Origin: Caulobacter sp048541825
GTDB taxonomy: Bacteria; Pseudomonadota; Alphaproteobacteria; Caulobacterales; Caulobacteraceae
Assembly (NCBI RefSeq): GCF_048541825.1
Contig: NZ_CP183332.1
Coordinates: 2,480,001 to 2,544,000, forward strand
Direction: 5' to 3'
Length of the DNA stretch: 64,000 nucleotides
Below the pieces are notes generated by a model. It ran no database searches. It was not told where the DNA came from and saw only the letters and a program-made list of their open reading frames with translations. Every line of letters starts with the position of its first letter. The stretch's first letter is position 1. Positions 52,381 through 63,602 of the stretch are shown piece after piece. Position numbers and translations under genes: made by a program.

Positions 52381-53493
52381 ATGTCGCGTTTACGTCTGCG
52401 CACCGCTTTCGCCCTCATCGCCACGGCCTGCGCCCTGGTGGGGGCCCCCGCGTTCGCCAAGTCACGGATCAAGGACATCGTCTCGTTCGAAGGCGTGCGC
52501 GACAACCAGCTGATCGGCTATGGCATCGTCGTGGGCCTGAACGGTTCAGGCGACAGCCTGCGCAACGCCCCGATGACCAAGCAGAGCCTCGAGGCCATGC
52601 TGGAGCGTCAGGGCGTCAATGTGCGCGACGCCAATCTGAACACCAAGAACGTCGCCTCGGTGATGGTCACCGCCAACCTGCCGGCCTTCGCGGCGCCGGG
52701 CGCCAAGGTGGATGTCAGCGTCTCCACCCTGGGCGACGCCAAGAACCTGCTGGGCGGCACCCTGCTGGTCACCAGCCTGCAGGGCGCCGACGGCCAGACC
52801 TATGCCGTGGCGCAAGGCAGCGTCCAGACCGGATCGGTTTCGGCCGGCGGGGCTTCGGGCAGCTCGATCTCCAAGGGCGTGCCGACAGCCGGCCGCATCG
52901 CCGCCGGCGGTATCATCGAGCGGGAAACCGGCTTCCAGATGGTCAATATGGGCGAACTGCGCATGACCCTGCGCAATCCCGACTTCACCACCTCGCGCCG
53001 CATCGCCGATGTCATCAACGGTCAGTTCCCCCGCAGCGCCCAGGCCCAGAACCCGACCATCGTCGCCGTGCGCCCGCCGGCCGGCATGGACATGATCAGC
53101 TTCATCACCGCCATCGAGAACCTGCAGGTCGAGCCCGACGGCCCGGCCAAGGTGATCATCGACGAAGTGGCGGGCGTGATCGTCATGGGCGACGATGTTC
53201 GCATCAGCCAGGTGGCCATCGCCCAGGGCAATCTGACCATCTCGGTCCAGGAGAGCCCGGCCGTCAGCCAGCCCGCCCCGTTCAGCCAGGGCCAGACCGC
53301 CGTGGTTCCGCAATCGGCCGTCAGTGTCGAAGAAGAAAAGGGCAAGAAGCTGATCACGCTGAGCAGCGGCGCTTCGCTCAAAAGCCTGGTCGGCGGCCTC
53401 AACGCCCTGGGCGTGACCCCGCGCGACATGATTTCGATCCTGCAGGCGGTGAAGGCCGCCGGGGCCCTGCAAGCCGATATCGAGGTGATGTGA
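52381..53493 (+). CDS. flgI: flagellar basal body P-ring protein FlgI
   Basis: FlgI (370 residues) is exported to the periplasm and forms the P-ring around the rod. Its signal peptide (about 1-26) ends APAFA. The mature protein has RIKDIVSFEGVRDNQLIGYG, LGDAKNLLGGTLLVTSL, LRNPDFTTSRRIADVIN and the C-terminal LKSLVGGLNALGVTPRDMIS. Start ATG 52381 lies at the right distance from the sigma54 promoter. Its stop overlaps the next start (TGATG). Confidence 0.97.
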   Translation: MSRLRLRTAFALIATACALVGAPAFAKSRIKDIVSFEGVRDNQLIGYGIVVGLNGSGDSLRNAPMTKQSLEAMLERQGVNVRDANLNTKNVASVMVTANLPAFAAPGAKVDVSVSTLGDAKNLLGGTLLVTSLQGADGQTYAVAQGSVQTGSVSAGGASGSSISKGVPTAGRIAAGGIIERETGFQMVNMGELRMTLRNPDFTTSRRIADVINGQFPRSAQAQNPTIVAVRPPAGMDMISFITAIENLQVEPDGPAKVIIDEVAGVIVMGDDVRISQVAIAQGNLTISVQESPAVSQPAPFSQGQTAVVPQSAVSVEEEKGKKLITLSSGASLKSLVGGLNALGVTPRDMISILQAVKAAGALQADIEVM

Positions 53494-53816
53494 TGAGCGC
53501 CCTGACCCTGGCCTCCCCGGCGATCACAAACCTGCAGGCCTCGACCACTGCGCCCGCCTCGGGCGCCGAATTGCTCAAGCGCGGCCAGATCAAGGAAACG
53601 TCCGAGAAGTTCGAGGCCTCGTTCCTGTCGGTGATGATGCAGTCGATGTTTGCGGGTGTGAAAACCGCCGAGCCGTTTGGCGGTGGCCAGGCGGAAGAGA
53701 TGTTCAAGTCGCTGCTGACCGAGTCGATGGCCAAGGAAGTCTCCAAGGCCGGCGGCGTCGGCCTGGCCAGCACCGTCCAGCGTGAAATGCTCAAGCTTCA
53801 AGGGTTGAAGGACTAG
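53493..53816 (+). CDS. cheL: rod-binding protein, FlgJ N-domain / CheL
   Basis: This 107-residue protein equals the rod-capping N-terminal domain of FlgJ without a muramidase domain. It has SEKFEASFLSVMMQSMFAGV, GGGQAEEMFKSLLTESMA and a C-terminal LASTVQREMLKL. In alphaproteobacteria the wall-cutting activity is supplied by a separate enzyme. Called CheL in Caulobacter. Co-translated with flgI through the TGATG overlap. Confidence 0.9.
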   Translation: MSALTLASPAITNLQASTTAPASGAELLKRGQIKETSEKFEASFLSVMMQSMFAGVKTAEPFGGGQAEEMFKSLLTESMAKEVSKAGGVGLASTVQREMLKLQGLKD

Positions 53817-53818
53817 TC

Positions 53819-54265
53819 ATGGCCCTCGCCGCACACGATCCCAACGACCGCGTCGACCAGCTGGTCATCCTGACCGAGCGCCTGACCGACCTGATCGCCA
53901 AGGAGGCCACGGCCTTCGAAGCCCGCCGTCCGCAGGACGCGGCCCAGTATGTCGAGGAAACCGCCAAGCTGGCCAATCTCTACCGACACGAGTCGGCGCG
54001 GGTGCGGGCCAATATCGCCCTGATCTCAAGCGCCGACGTCGCCCTGCGCCTGCGCCTGATCCGCGCCACCGAGGCCTTCGACGCTGTCCTGGCGCGCCAG
54101 GCGCGCGCCCTCAACGCCGCTCGCACCGTGACCGAAGGCCTGGTGAAAGCCGTGGCCGAAGAGATCGCCAACCAGCGCGCGCCCGCCTCGGGCTATGGGG
54201 CCGGGGCGCGGATGAACAATCCGGTTTCCAGCGGCACGGCCATCACGCTGAACAAGAAGGCCTGA
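53819..54265 (+). CDS. flbY: flagellar protein FlbY (FlgN-like)
   Basis: This 148-residue all-helical protein (LVILTERLTDLIAKEATAFE, then LYRHESARVRANIALI) follows cheL by 2 bases. FlgN-type export chaperones share this helical layout. In Caulobacter the third gene of this locus is flbY, needed for flagellum assembly. Identification rests on position as much as sequence. Confidence 0.82.
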   Translation: MALAAHDPNDRVDQLVILTERLTDLIAKEATAFEARRPQDAAQYVEETAKLANLYRHESARVRANIALISSADVALRLRLIRATEAFDAVLARQARALNAARTVTEGLVKAVAEEIANQRAPASGYGAGARMNNPVSSGTAITLNKKA

Positions 54266-54356
54266 CGGGACACTTCTGACCGCAAGGATCGGGTGGAGCC
54301 GTAGGCGGCGGACGGCGCATGACGGCCCCATTGGTTCAGCCCTCTGGAGACGCCCC

Positions 54357-54830
54357 ATGTCCTTCACGATTTCCGGCCTGCCGGTCGAAGACTTCCGCCC
54401 CCTGTTCACCCTCGACACCGAAGCCCTGGCCGAGCGCGGGATCATCCGCCGCGTCGCCACCGCCAAGCCGGGCTTTCCCTGCCGCATCGGCCTGCGCGAC
54501 GCCGAACCGGGCGAGACGGTGCTGCTGCTGAACCACGAGCACCAGCCGGCCGACACGCCCTATCGCTCGTCCTACGCCATCTATGTAAGCGAGGCGGCCG
54601 TCGAGACCTGGAGCGGCCGCGACACCATCCCGTCGGCCATGCGTGGCCGCCCCATCGCCCTGCGGGCCTTCAGCGGCGACGGTCTGCTGCTCAGCGCCGA
54701 GGTGGCCATGGGCGAGGGTCTTGAACCGGCCGTCGAGCGCCAGCTGGCGACACCCGGCGCGGCCTATGTCCATGCCCACAATGCCGGTCACGGCTGCTTT
54801 GTGGCGCGGATAGACCGCGCGGAGCCCTAG
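54357..54830 (+). CDS. DUF1203 protein
   Basis: This 157-residue cytoplasmic protein matches DUF1203: it starts FTISGLPVEDFRPLF and has GFPCRIGLRDAEPGETVLLLN in two overlapping strands. YRSSYAIYVSEAA and the closing VHAHNAGHGCFVARIDRA with paired His and a Cys complete it. Biochemical role unknown. Its stop codon overlaps that of the convergent Old Yellow Enzyme gene (54827-54830). Confidence 0.85.
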   Translation: MSFTISGLPVEDFRPLFTLDTEALAERGIIRRVATAKPGFPCRIGLRDAEPGETVLLLNHEHQPADTPYRSSYAIYVSEAAVETWSGRDTIPSAMRGRPIALRAFSGDGLLLSAEVAMGEGLEPAVERQLATPGAAYVHAHNAGHGCFVARIDRAEP

Positions 54831-55906
54831 CTGGCGACCGCTTCTGCGGCGACCGCGCCCAAGGCCGGATAGTCCGTGTAGCCCTTCTCGTCGGGACCAT
54901 AGAAGGTCGAAGGAACCCAGGCGTTCAGCTCGGCGCCGATCCGCAGGCGCTCGACCAGGTCGGGATTGGCGATATAGGCCTTGCCGAAGGCGATGGCGTC
55001 GTACTGGCCGGCCTGCACCGCCGCATCGGCGGTTTCGCCGGTGAACTTCTCGTTGGCGATATAGACGCCGCCGAACGCCGCCTTCAGCGCCACGCCCAGA
55101 CTGTCATCGCCCTGATATTCGCGGGCGCACAGGAAGGCGATGCCGCGCTGGCCCAGTTGCCTGGCCACATAGTCGAAGGTCGCGGCCAGGTCTGAATCGC
55201 CCATGGCGTGGGCGTCGGCGCGCGGGGCCAGATGGACGCCTACGCGGCCCGGGCCAAACACCGAGATCGCGGCGTCGGTGGCTTCGAGCAGCAAACGGGC
55301 GCGGTTCTCGATCGGGCCGCCGTATTCGTCAGTGCGCTGGTTGGAGCTGTCCTGCAGGAACTGGTCGAGCAGATAACCATTGGCGCCATGCAGTTCGACG
55401 CCGTCGAAGCCCGCGGCCTTGGCGTTGGCGGCAGCGCGGCGGAAGTCCTCGACCACGCCCTTGACCTCTTCCGTCGTCAGGGCGCGAGGCGTGGGATAGG
55501 GCCGCTCGGGGCGCAGCAGGCTGACGTGACCCTTGGCGGCGATGGCCGTGGGGCCGACAGGCGCCTCGCCGTTCAGCAGCGACGGGTCGGAGATCCGGCC
55601 CACATGCCAGATCTGCATGAAGATGCGGCCGCCCCTGGCATGCACGGCGCGAGTGACCTGCTTCCAGCCCTCGACCTGCGCCTGCGACCAGATGCCGGGC
55701 ACGCCGGCATAGCCGACGCCCTGGGGCGAGACCGGCACGCCTTCCGAGATGATCAGGCCGGCGCTGGCGCGCTGGGCGTAGTACTCGGCCATCAGCGCAT
55801 TGGGGATCTGGGTCGGGCCGGCGCGCAGGCGGGTCAGCGGCGCCATGATCACGCGGTTGGGCAGATCCAGATCGCCGAGGCGCAGCGGGTCGAAAAGCGT
55901 GGGCAT
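54827..55906 (-). CDS. Old Yellow Enzyme family alkene reductase
   Basis: This FMN enzyme (359 residues) has a TIM barrel that reduces activated C=C bonds or nitro groups with NAD(P)H. Hallmarks are LFDPLRLGDLDLPNRVIMAP, QIWHVGRISDPSLLNG, FDGVELHGANGYLLDQFL (with the substrate-binding His-Asn pair), and YGGPIENRARLLLEATDA. The ATG at 55906 is preferred over 55915 because AGGA lies 8 bases before it. NemA-type enzymes often answer electrophile stress. Confidence 0.93.
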   Translation of the reverse strand: MPTLFDPLRLGDLDLPNRVIMAPLTRLRAGPTQIPNALMAEYYAQRASAGLIISEGVPVSPQGVGYAGVPGIWSQAQVEGWKQVTRAVHARGGRIFMQIWHVGRISDPSLLNGEAPVGPTAIAAKGHVSLLRPERPYPTPRALTTEEVKGVVEDFRRAAANAKAAGFDGVELHGANGYLLDQFLQDSSNQRTDEYGGPIENRARLLLEATDAAISVFGPGRVGVHLAPRADAHAMGDSDLAATFDYVARQLGQRGIAFLCAREYQGDDSLGVALKAAFGGVYIANEKFTGETADAAVQAGQYDAIAFGKAYIANPDLVERLRIGAELNAWVPSTFYGPDEKGYTDYPALGAVAAEAVAS

Positions 55907-56047
55907 GAAGGCCATCCTAATCAGGGGTCGCCACGTCGCGGCGGCAGGACTCACAAGTGGCGCGGCAGCGCAGCAAAGCAATCGCCTCGCCCCATAGTTT
56001 TCCTCAAATCGTCCCCACCGAAATCTGAAAACGGAGCGCCTTGGCCC

Positions 56048-57322
56048 CTAGCCGCCAACGATCCGCTTCTTGCGGCGGTGCAGGCCGATGGTCACCGCCG
56101 CCAGCGCCAGAGGCACCAGCAGCGACAGAACCGCCTCGGCCGCGCCCGGCAACCCGTGCAGCAACGGCTTGATTAGATAGCCCGCCAAGCCCACGACATA
56201 GTAGCTGAGCGCGAATACCGACAGGCCCTCGACGAGGCCTTGCAGCTTGGTCTGCAGGGCAACCCGCTCGTTCATGCTGTGCAGCAGGGCCTGGTTCTGG
56301 TGATCCAGGGCCATGCCCAGCTTGGCGCGCAGCAGGTCGCTGACGCGGGCGACCCGCGTCGACAGGTCGTCCAGCCGCCGGTCGGCCGCCTCGCAGGTGC
56401 GCATGGCCGGCAGCAGCCGCCGGGCGATGAACTCACTCGTGGTCGAGTGACCCGGGATCCGTTGCTCGCGCAACGCTTCCAGCCGGTCCTGGGTCAAGCG
56501 GTGATAGGATTCGGTCGCGCCCCGCCGAAAGTGCGTACTGGCGGTGCGCAGTTCCACTTCGGCCGACAGGCTGAGCAGTTGATCCAGCACAGACTGGCTA
56601 TCGCCCGCCAGGGCCAGTTCAGCGTTGATCGCCGCCAGCCGCGCCTCGGCCCCATCCAGCCAGGCCAGCAGTTCGCGGGCCGGCGGGAAGCCGATCAGGG
56701 CCAGCTTGCGATAGTTGCCGATCTCCAGCAGGGTCTGGACAAGCCGCGACACCTCGTCATGGGCCAGGCCGCGATTATGAACATGGATGCGCCCAGCCCC
56801 GCCCGGCCCCGCCCGGAAATCTGTCCAGATCCGGGCCGCGCCATCGAAGACGTCGCAGTTGACACAGCGCGTCAGGTCCATGTGCCCGGCGATCGCCGCC
56901 AGGTCGGGCGCGCGGTCGCTGGCCGCCGAGACCGAGATCTCGACGCATCGGAACACCGCCCCCGGCGCGCCCGCCAGCCACGGGAAGGCTGGCCAGCTTT
57001 CAGGCTCGAACGCCAGATCGTCCGCCAGCGGCTGATGGTCGAACCCGGTCCAGGTCGAGAACTCCTGGTGGCGCTCCCACAGCCAGCCGCCGTGCGGCGT
57101 GGGGACCAGCAGCCGCCCCGCGGCCACGGCCTGCGTCTGGTCTGGATGCAGTAGGGACAGGAAGGTCGCCTCGGCCTCGCGCTCGGCCGGTGTCACCATC
57201 ATCAGCCATTGGCGTAGGCGGACCGGCGCGCGCTCCAGCGGCAGGGAGCGCAGATGCATCAACTCGCTGAGGGTCACCCGCAGCGGATGGTTTTGGGTCC
57301 TATGCTGGTCGGCCTCGATCAT
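56048..57322 (-). CDS. DUF3422 membrane protein
   Basis: This 424-residue protein belongs to DUF3422. The N-terminus has NHPLRVTLSELMHLRSLP, with the P-L-R and E-x-H residues typical of the family. The middle is a large cytoplasmic helical domain. The C-terminus has two spans (about 363-385 and 393-415) separated by a short loop, as in small-conductance or magnesium-transporter-like topology. No function is established. Start ATG 57322 gives the conserved N-terminus. Region 57323-57588 downstream of the small gene's stop shows no gene. Confidence 0.85.
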   Translation of the reverse strand: MIEADQHRTQNHPLRVTLSELMHLRSLPLERAPVRLRQWLMMVTPAEREAEATFLSLLHPDQTQAVAAGRLLVPTPHGGWLWERHQEFSTWTGFDHQPLADDLAFEPESWPAFPWLAGAPGAVFRCVEISVSAASDRAPDLAAIAGHMDLTRCVNCDVFDGAARIWTDFRAGPGGAGRIHVHNRGLAHDEVSRLVQTLLEIGNYRKLALIGFPPARELLAWLDGAEARLAAINAELALAGDSQSVLDQLLSLSAEVELRTASTHFRRGATESYHRLTQDRLEALREQRIPGHSTTSEFIARRLLPAMRTCEAADRRLDDLSTRVARVSDLLRAKLGMALDHQNQALLHSMNERVALQTKLQGLVEGLSVFALSYYVVGLAGYLIKPLLHGLPGAAEAVLSLLVPLALAAVTIGLHRRKKRIVGG

Positions 57323-57588
57323 GGTGTTCCCCGTCCCGCGTCGCCAGGCCATCACCTCCAGGGCAATTTTACCGGTCCTGTGGAAAGCTAGCCGGGCCTG
57401 ATGAAGCCATCAGGTCAGAGAGAGCTCTAGCAGCGAGAATCCTGATGTGGCGCTGCACCGCAGCAAAACAACCGGCCTGCCCCGTAATTCTCCTGGGCCT
57501 GCCTGCGTCAGAACTGGATGCAACCGGGTCGAACCACCGCCCGCTCGTTCAGCCCAACAGACTTTGAGCAAGCTGGCCGGGACGCGCC

Positions 57589-57756
57589 CTAGTTCGGCGC
57601 GATGGTGTTGAACACATAGATCAGCGAGCCGACGCCGCCGATGAACACCATGAAGTCGACGACCGGATTGCGCGGCTTGACGCCATGTGCGTCGCTGGTC
57701 GCCTTGTTGCCCTTCTCCTGTTTGTCAGCCTTTGCGGGCTTGGCGGCCTTGCTCAT
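57589..57756 (-). CDS. 55-residue single-span membrane protein
   Basis: A small protein with a Lys/Ala-rich, highly charged N-terminal half (about 1-27) and one hydrophobic span (about 31-50, VVDFMVFIGGVGSLIYVFN). CGGAGCGCATC before ATG 57756 is a good ribosome site. No family recognised. Tail-anchored topology with the basic part in the cytoplasm is expected. It lies in the divergent space opposite uvrA. Confidence 0.6.
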   Translation of the reverse strand: MSKAAKPAKADKQEKGNKATSDAHGVKPRNPVVDFMVFIGGVGSLIYVFNTIAPN

Positions 57757-57906
57757 GATGCGCTCCGTTTCTGGAGCCATTGAGCCAGACACTGCTGAAG
57801 ATGGCGCTTTCAAAGGCGGTTAAGCTCCGGAAACCAAACTCCGCGCCGTGACACCCTGCTGACACCTACTGTCAGCAGCCGGCGCAGCTTGCGAAGCGCG
57901 ACGTTT

Positions 57907-57921
57907 GTTCGCATCTTGTTC
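57907..57921 (+). promoter_or_regulatory. LexA (SOS) box of uvrA
   Basis: GTTC-GCATCTT-GTTC is a perfect match to the alphaproteobacterial LexA operator GTTC-N7-GTTC, 79 bases before the uvrA start. Confidence 0.9.
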
Positions 57922-58000
57922 TTGTGTTAATTCCCGGATCGAGCCCTACATATAGCCGCTGCGCTGCACCCTCCCTGCAGCCCTACGCGTTCCGGAAAAC

Positions 58001-60910
<2,910 letters not shown>

Positions 60911-60923
60911 CGCTCAAACTGTT

Positions 60924-61022
60924 GTCATCCCGGCCGCAGCGAAGCGGAGAGCCGGGACCCAGGGGCAACCGCAGTGCGCCGGCCCCTGGGTCCCGGATAG
61001 CGCTACGCGCTTCCGGGATGAC
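60924..61022. repeat. intergenic palindromic repeat, GTCATCCCGG family
   Basis: This 99-bp element has ends GTCATCCCGG and CCGGGATGAC and inner arms GGGACCCAGGGGC / GCCCCTGGGTCCC. It lies between the converging uvrA and membrane protein genes and probably serves as a bidirectional transcript end. Confidence 0.85.
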
Positions 61023-61025
61023 AAG

Positions 61026-61940
61026 CTATTGTTCGGAAGCCGGCTCCGCCCCGCCCGCCTTGAGGATCCGATAGATCTCCGGGGCCGGCGAGAAGATGAT
61101 CAGCGAGGTCAACACCGAGATCACGCCCGCAAAGACCGCTCGCGCTAGGCCGATCGGGGTGAAGAAGGTCTCCAGCGAGCTCATGTCCGGTTCGAACAGG
61201 CCGCTCAGGCCGCTGATGCCACCCGAGGCGATCACGCCCACAGCCGCCACGATGGTCATGATCAGCAGATAGACGATCACCGCCATCACGATCGCCAGCA
61301 CATAGGCGCCCAGCATCGCGCCGACATGCCCCTTGGTCATGGCCCACGAAGCCCGGATGGCGATGCGGCCGGTGTCAAAGGTCATGGTCGAGGCAAAGGA
61401 CAGCCGCACGACGAAATAGATCATCAGGCAGGCCACGCCGACGAAGCCGATCAGGCCCGTCAGCGCCGCGATAGCGCCGCCGCCCGCCGCCACGCCGATC
61501 CCCACCAGGATGGCCGACAGCAGGATGGCCGTGACATAGACCGCCAGAATGATCAGGTTCACCAGGATCAGGGTCCCGGCCTGCCGCAGTTCTTCCGCGC
61601 CAAAGCGCAGATAGGCCGAGCGGCTGTCGGCCGGCTGCAGGACCATGCGGTTTACCGCCGCCAGCATCACCGAATAGAGCGCCAGGCTGTAGATCAGCGA
61701 CACGCCCATCAGCGGCGCCAGTCCGCCCATGACCGCCAGCATCTCCTCGGGAGAGGCGTTGTTGTCGGCGCTAAGCGCCATAAATGCGTTCAGCTGCGGA
61801 CCGGCGACCTTGATGGTCAGGGAGCTGGTCAGCAGAGACAGCACCGTCATCAGCACCGCCCACACCGCAATGGTCCGAGGATGCTCCCGCACGAGCCGGA
61901 AGCCGACGAAGGCTGCGTCGGAGGCGGAGAACTTGGACAT
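61026..61940 (-). CDS. multi-span membrane protein, paralogue 1
   Basis: This 304-residue protein has about six hydrophobic segments, beginning with a short soluble lead (MSKFSASDAAFVGFRLVREH). It shares layout and motifs with the protein encoded at 62727: a first span after about 20 residues, a loop motif SAYLRFGAEELRQAG (FAYLRLGREELRLLG in the other), and a late IRASWAMTKGH block (RAAWLVTHGQ in the other). The topology resembles the membrane domain attached to some glycerophosphodiester phosphodiesterases. Function unknown. GAGGGCCGC before ATG 61940 supports the start. Confidence 0.72.
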   Translation of the reverse strand: MSKFSASDAAFVGFRLVREHPRTIAVWAVLMTVLSLLTSSLTIKVAGPQLNAFMALSADNNASPEEMLAVMGGLAPLMGVSLIYSLALYSVMLAAVNRMVLQPADSRSAYLRFGAEELRQAGTLILVNLIILAVYVTAILLSAILVGIGVAAGGGAIAALTGLIGFVGVACLMIYFVVRLSFASTMTFDTGRIAIRASWAMTKGHVGAMLGAYVLAIVMAVIVYLLIMTIVAAVGVIASGGISGLSGLFEPDMSSLETFFTPIGLARAVFAGVISVLTSLIIFSPAPEIYRILKAGGAEPASEQ

Positions 61941-62115
61941 GCGGCCCTCGGGGACGGAACGAGACAAGCGCTACGCGTAACAAGGTTTGCGGCGTTTCGA
62001 CAGGGCGCGGACGCCGAAATCGACCTGAGCGCGAATGCCGCTTGCCCCACGCGCGCCCGCAACTCTAACATCTGTTTGAAAGTGGCCGTCAGCGTCGCTC
62101 ATCCGGGAGGTCGAT

Positions 62116-62730
62116 ATGAAGCTCTATGGCGAAGCCAACCCCGCGCCCAATCCGCGCCGGGTGCGCATCTTCCTGGCCGAGAAGGGCGTCGACCTGCCGG
62201 AAATCCGCATCGGCATGCGCCAAGGCGGTCACAAGTCGCCCGAGCACAGGGCCCGCAACAGCCTGGGTCAGGTCCCCACGCTCGAACTGGACGACGGGAC
62301 GATGATCAGCGAGAGCGTCGCGATCTGCCGCTATCTTGAGGCTTTGCATCCGCAGCCGCCGATGTTCGGCGCCACGGCTCTGGAGCAGGCCCAGATCGAC
62401 ATGTGGGTGCGGCGGATCGAGTTTCAGCTGCTGATCCCGGTCGGCATGTTCTGGCGCCACGCCCATCCGCTGACCGCCGCCCTGCTGACCCAGCACAAGG
62501 ACTTCGGCGAATCCAACCGCGAGACCGTGGCCCGGGCCATGAAGTGGCTGGATCGCGAGCTGGCCGACGGCCGCGCCTTCATCGCCGGCGAGACCTATTC
62601 GATCGCCGACATCGTGGCCCAGACCACGATCGACTTCGCCAGCTTCATCGGCCTGGAGGCGCCGGAGGATACGCCGCACCTGGGCGCGTGGCGCGAACGG
62701 GTGGGCGCGAGGGCGAGCGCGGCGGCCTAA
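62116..62730 (+). CDS. glutathione S-transferase-like protein
   Basis: This 204-residue protein has an N-terminal thioredoxin-fold domain (about 1-80), with MKLYGEANPAPNPRRVRIFL, NSLGQVPTLELDDGTMISES and the glutathione-binding cis-Pro and Glu-Ser pair. An all-helical C-terminal domain with FIAGETYSIADIVAQTTI (N-capping box) follows. The N-terminal catalytic position is Asn/Pro rich, with no Cys or Tyr at the usual place. It stands between two related membrane protein genes on the other strand, and its stop overlaps the stop of paralogue 2. Confidence 0.88.
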   Translation: MKLYGEANPAPNPRRVRIFLAEKGVDLPEIRIGMRQGGHKSPEHRARNSLGQVPTLELDDGTMISESVAICRYLEALHPQPPMFGATALEQAQIDMWVRRIEFQLLIPVGMFWRHAHPLTAALLTQHKDFGESNRETVARAMKWLDRELADGRAFIAGETYSIADIVAQTTIDFASFIGLEAPEDTPHLGAWRERVGARASAAA

Positions 62731-63602
62731 ACCTCGCCCGCCGTCAGCTGCCGCAGGGCGGCGGCGGGGGCCGAGGTGACGATCACCGCCTGCAGGGTCA
62801 GGAACACCGGGGCCAGCAGCAGATTGGCCAGCAGGGCCAGGATCAGGCGCGGATGGCTGGCCGCCGCGCCCCCGGCGATGGGGTCTTCAAGCCCCCCGGC
62901 GATCACCGCGCCGACGATGCTGGAGACGGTGGCGCCCAGGATCGAGACGATCACGCACAGCACGATGACGATGACGATGGTCGCCAGCAGCCGCCAGAAC
63001 TGGCCGTGGGTGACCAGCCACGCCGCGCGCGGGTCGATATGGCCGCTCATGAAGGCGTGCGGGGCCAGAAGCGACAGACGCACCGCCACCCAGGTCGACA
63101 GGCCCACCACGGTCAGACCGCCCAGGAACGTGAACCACCCGGCCACCGGTGTGTCGGCCAAAAGCGCCGCGCCCAGGGCCAGGACGCCGCCGGGGATGAT
63201 CGTCACCATCAGGGCGGCCGCCCAGCTGATGATCGACACGCCGAGCAGCCGCAGCTCCTCGCGACCCAGGCGCAGATAGGCAAACCGCTTGTCATCAGGA
63301 TGCAGCACCGAGCGCATGATCGCCGCCGACAGGATCGCGCCCAGCACCAGGGCCAGCATGATCAGCAGCACCATCACCCCGCCCAGTCGCGAGACGAAAT
63401 CAAGGATCTCGCGCGGATCGGCCGAGGACTGCCGCACGGACAGGTTCATGCGGTCCTGTTCGCTGAGCACGATCTTGGCCAGCAGGCCCAGCAGCGGCAG
63501 CATCACCAGCGAGAACCCGGCCCAGGCCAGCACCACGACAGGGTGGCGGCGCATGGTCCGCAGGCCTTCGAGGGCGGCGTCGACGGGCGAAAGCGCGTTC
63601 AT
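62727..63602 (-). CDS. multi-span membrane protein, paralogue 2
   Basis: This 291-residue protein has about six spans. It starts MNALSPVDAALEGLRTMRRH, followed by a span and a polar loop (about 45-70), then the shared FAYLRLGREELRLLG motif, and further spans with VRLSLLAPHAFMSG. It is related to the product of 61026 and probably to the incomplete gene upstream. ATG 63602 directly follows the stop codon of that gene, so the two form an operon. Confidence 0.72.
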   Translation of the reverse strand: MNALSPVDAALEGLRTMRRHPVVVLAWAGFSLVMLPLLGLLAKIVLSEQDRMNLSVRQSSADPREILDFVSRLGGVMVLLIMLALVLGAILSAAIMRSVLHPDDKRFAYLRLGREELRLLGVSIISWAAALMVTIIPGGVLALGAALLADTPVAGWFTFLGGLTVVGLSTWVAVRLSLLAPHAFMSGHIDPRAAWLVTHGQFWRLLATIVIVIVLCVIVSILGATVSSIVGAVIAGGLEDPIAGGAAASHPRLILALLANLLLAPVFLTLQAVIVTSAPAAALRQLTAGEV

